Origin: Arachis hypogaea
Lineage: Eukaryota > Streptophyta > Magnoliopsida > Fabales > Fabaceae
Length of the DNA: 64,000 nt
Direction: 5' to 3'
NCBI RefSeq assembly: GCF_003086295.3
Contig: NC_092040.1
Span: forward strand, 61,173,559 to 61,237,558
The notes below the pieces were generated by a model. It was not told where the DNA came from. It saw only the letters and a list, made by a program, of their open reading frames with translations, and ran no database searches. Position 1 is the first letter of the stretch. Every line of letters begins with the position of its first letter. Of this stretch, positions 63,192 through 64,000 are shown piece by piece. The position numbers were made by a program, and so were the translations under genes.

Positions 63192-63209
63192 TGGCCCCGT
63201 TGTCGGGGA
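63192..63209 (+). promoter_or_regulatory. Primer-binding site of element G
   Basis: TGGCCCCGTTGTCGGGGA, two mismatches to the tRNA-Asp complement. Confidence 0.75.
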
Positions 63210-63745
63210 TTGTTCGAGTTTGGACAACTGACGGCTTATCTTGTTGCTTATATTAGGACTGTTTTATTTTTGTTGGTTTAGAGTCTTTTAGTTGAGTCTA
63301 GTTTCATATTTTAAGTTTGGTGTCAATTGCATGCTTTTGTTTTTCTTTTAAAATTTCGAATTTGCATGTCTTTAGTCCCTTTTTGCTCCGTAAAAATTCT
63401 AAGTTTGGTGTCCTCTTTGTGTTTTTCCTTTAAAATTTTCGAAAATTTGTGTTTGATTCTCTAAAAATTTTAAGTTTGGTGTCATTTTGTTGTTTTTCTC
63501 TTTCCTCATTTCAAAAATCAAATCTTTTTCATAAAAATTTTTCAATCATATCTTTCTAATTGCTAATCTCAAAATCTTTTTAATTAACTAATTGATTCAG
63601 TTTTCAATTTGTTTTGATCTTATTTTCTTTTAATTTTCGAATTTTTTTTATTTTATTTTCCTTTTGTTTTTATTTTATTTTTCGGTTAATTCAAAAAAAA
63701 ATATATTTATCTACTTGCAATCCATATCATTTCCCTTGATCCATC
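63210..63745 (+). other. Leader of element G
   Basis: Short AT-rich leader with three TAAGTTTGGTGT words (about 63310, 63400, 63470). No gene. Confidence 0.75.
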
Positions 63746-64000
63746 ATGGCCCTAAGTGGAATTGAACAGTCCAGAAGGACTCTGGGGTCCTATGCTAACC
63801 CTATTCCAGTTGCATATGGGAGTAGCATCTGTACACCTCCCATCAAAGCAAGCAGCTTTGAGCTAAACCCTCAACTCATTATCATAGTGCAGCAAAATTG
63901 CCAGTATTCCGGTCTTCCTCAGGAAGAGCCTACTGAGTTTCTGGCACAGTTCTTACAAATTGCTGACACAGTACGTGATAAAGAGGTGGATCAGGATGTC
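63746..64000 (+). CDS. gag: Gag N-terminus of element G, open to the window edge
   Basis: 85 codons without a stop from ATG 63746: MALSGIEQSRRTLGSYANPI then FELNPQLIIIVQQNCQYSGL and EFLAQFLQIADTV. It corresponds to residues 1-85 of the decayed gag of element F and is alignable with the gag of B (NCKFYGLPSEDPYQFL). All positions that are stops in F are Gln codons here. It may be intact; the rest is outside the window. Confidence 0.85.
   Translation, partial: MALSGIEQSRRTLGSYANPIPVAYGSSICTPPIKASSFELNPQLIIIVQQNCQYSGLPQEEPTEFLAQFLQIADTVRDKEVDQDV

Larger units (their letters stand above)
61664..64000 (+). mobile_element. Element G: Athila-related element, 5' part
   Basis: 5' LTR 61664-63185, primer site 63192-63209, leader and the start of an open gag; continues past the window. 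The left target duplication is probably AGGAG (61659-61663); the right one is not in the window. Its LTR is the closest relative of the LTR of element A, its gag of element F. Confidence 0.9.

Overview
The window is plant nuclear DNA, almost certainly from a legume and most likely peanut (Arachis); the species is an inference from the style of the retrotransposons, not a database result. About 55 of the 64 kb is nested LTR retrotransposon sequence of Ty3/Athila type. Evidence: an Athila-style primer-binding site complementary to the 3' end of tRNA-Asp, TG...CA LTRs, 5-bp target duplications, gag/protease/RT/RNase H/integrase signatures and an extra 3' ORF. I name the elements A-G plus one solo LTR.

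Left block (1-25798). Element A (minus, 1-22248) sits in the integrase gene of an older plus-strand element C (22249-25794). Element B (plus, 1477-15127, flanked by GAATG) sits inside ORF2 of A. A and B, and later E, are non-autonomous: they keep gag-protease and an ORF2 ('putative plant transposon protein' family) but have no reverse transcriptase or integrase. B has an intact 772-residue gag-protease and nearly identical outer LTRs, so it is young. A run of exactly 1000 N (12119-13118) with a duplicated LTR on its left looks like an assembly artefact.

Middle block (25799-35674). Element D (minus) is an autonomous-type Athila relative carrying gag, protease, RT, RNase H and integrase remnants plus an ORF2/env-position gene. 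It is decayed and forms an inverted repeat with C. It contains a piece of the mitochondrial gene rps4.

Low-copy island (35675-44077). This holds two related coiled-coil genes, three related F-box genes (At1g67623-like; two carry premature stops, one is intact) and a minus-strand Ulp1-like peptidase gene whose catalytic cysteine position reads Ser. The first coiled-coil gene and the Ulp1-like gene are cut by LTR insertions.

Right block (44078-64000). Element F (plus) has a 5' LTR hit by a 2.6-kb solo LTR (GGAGC duplication) and by complete element E (47788-58259, AGAAC duplication). Its protease is cut by element G, which runs off the window.

The most notable structure is non-coding. A composite signal, a hairpin closed by an RGGA loop followed by TTAAGTKTGGKG, occurs just before the 3' LTR and again near ORF2. 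Stem sequences differ between families while loop and tail are kept. In addition, unrelated families carry clusters of short CpG-containing palindromes at equivalent positions, and ORF2 of the non-autonomous family has a TATA box at a constant 200 bp from its start codon.
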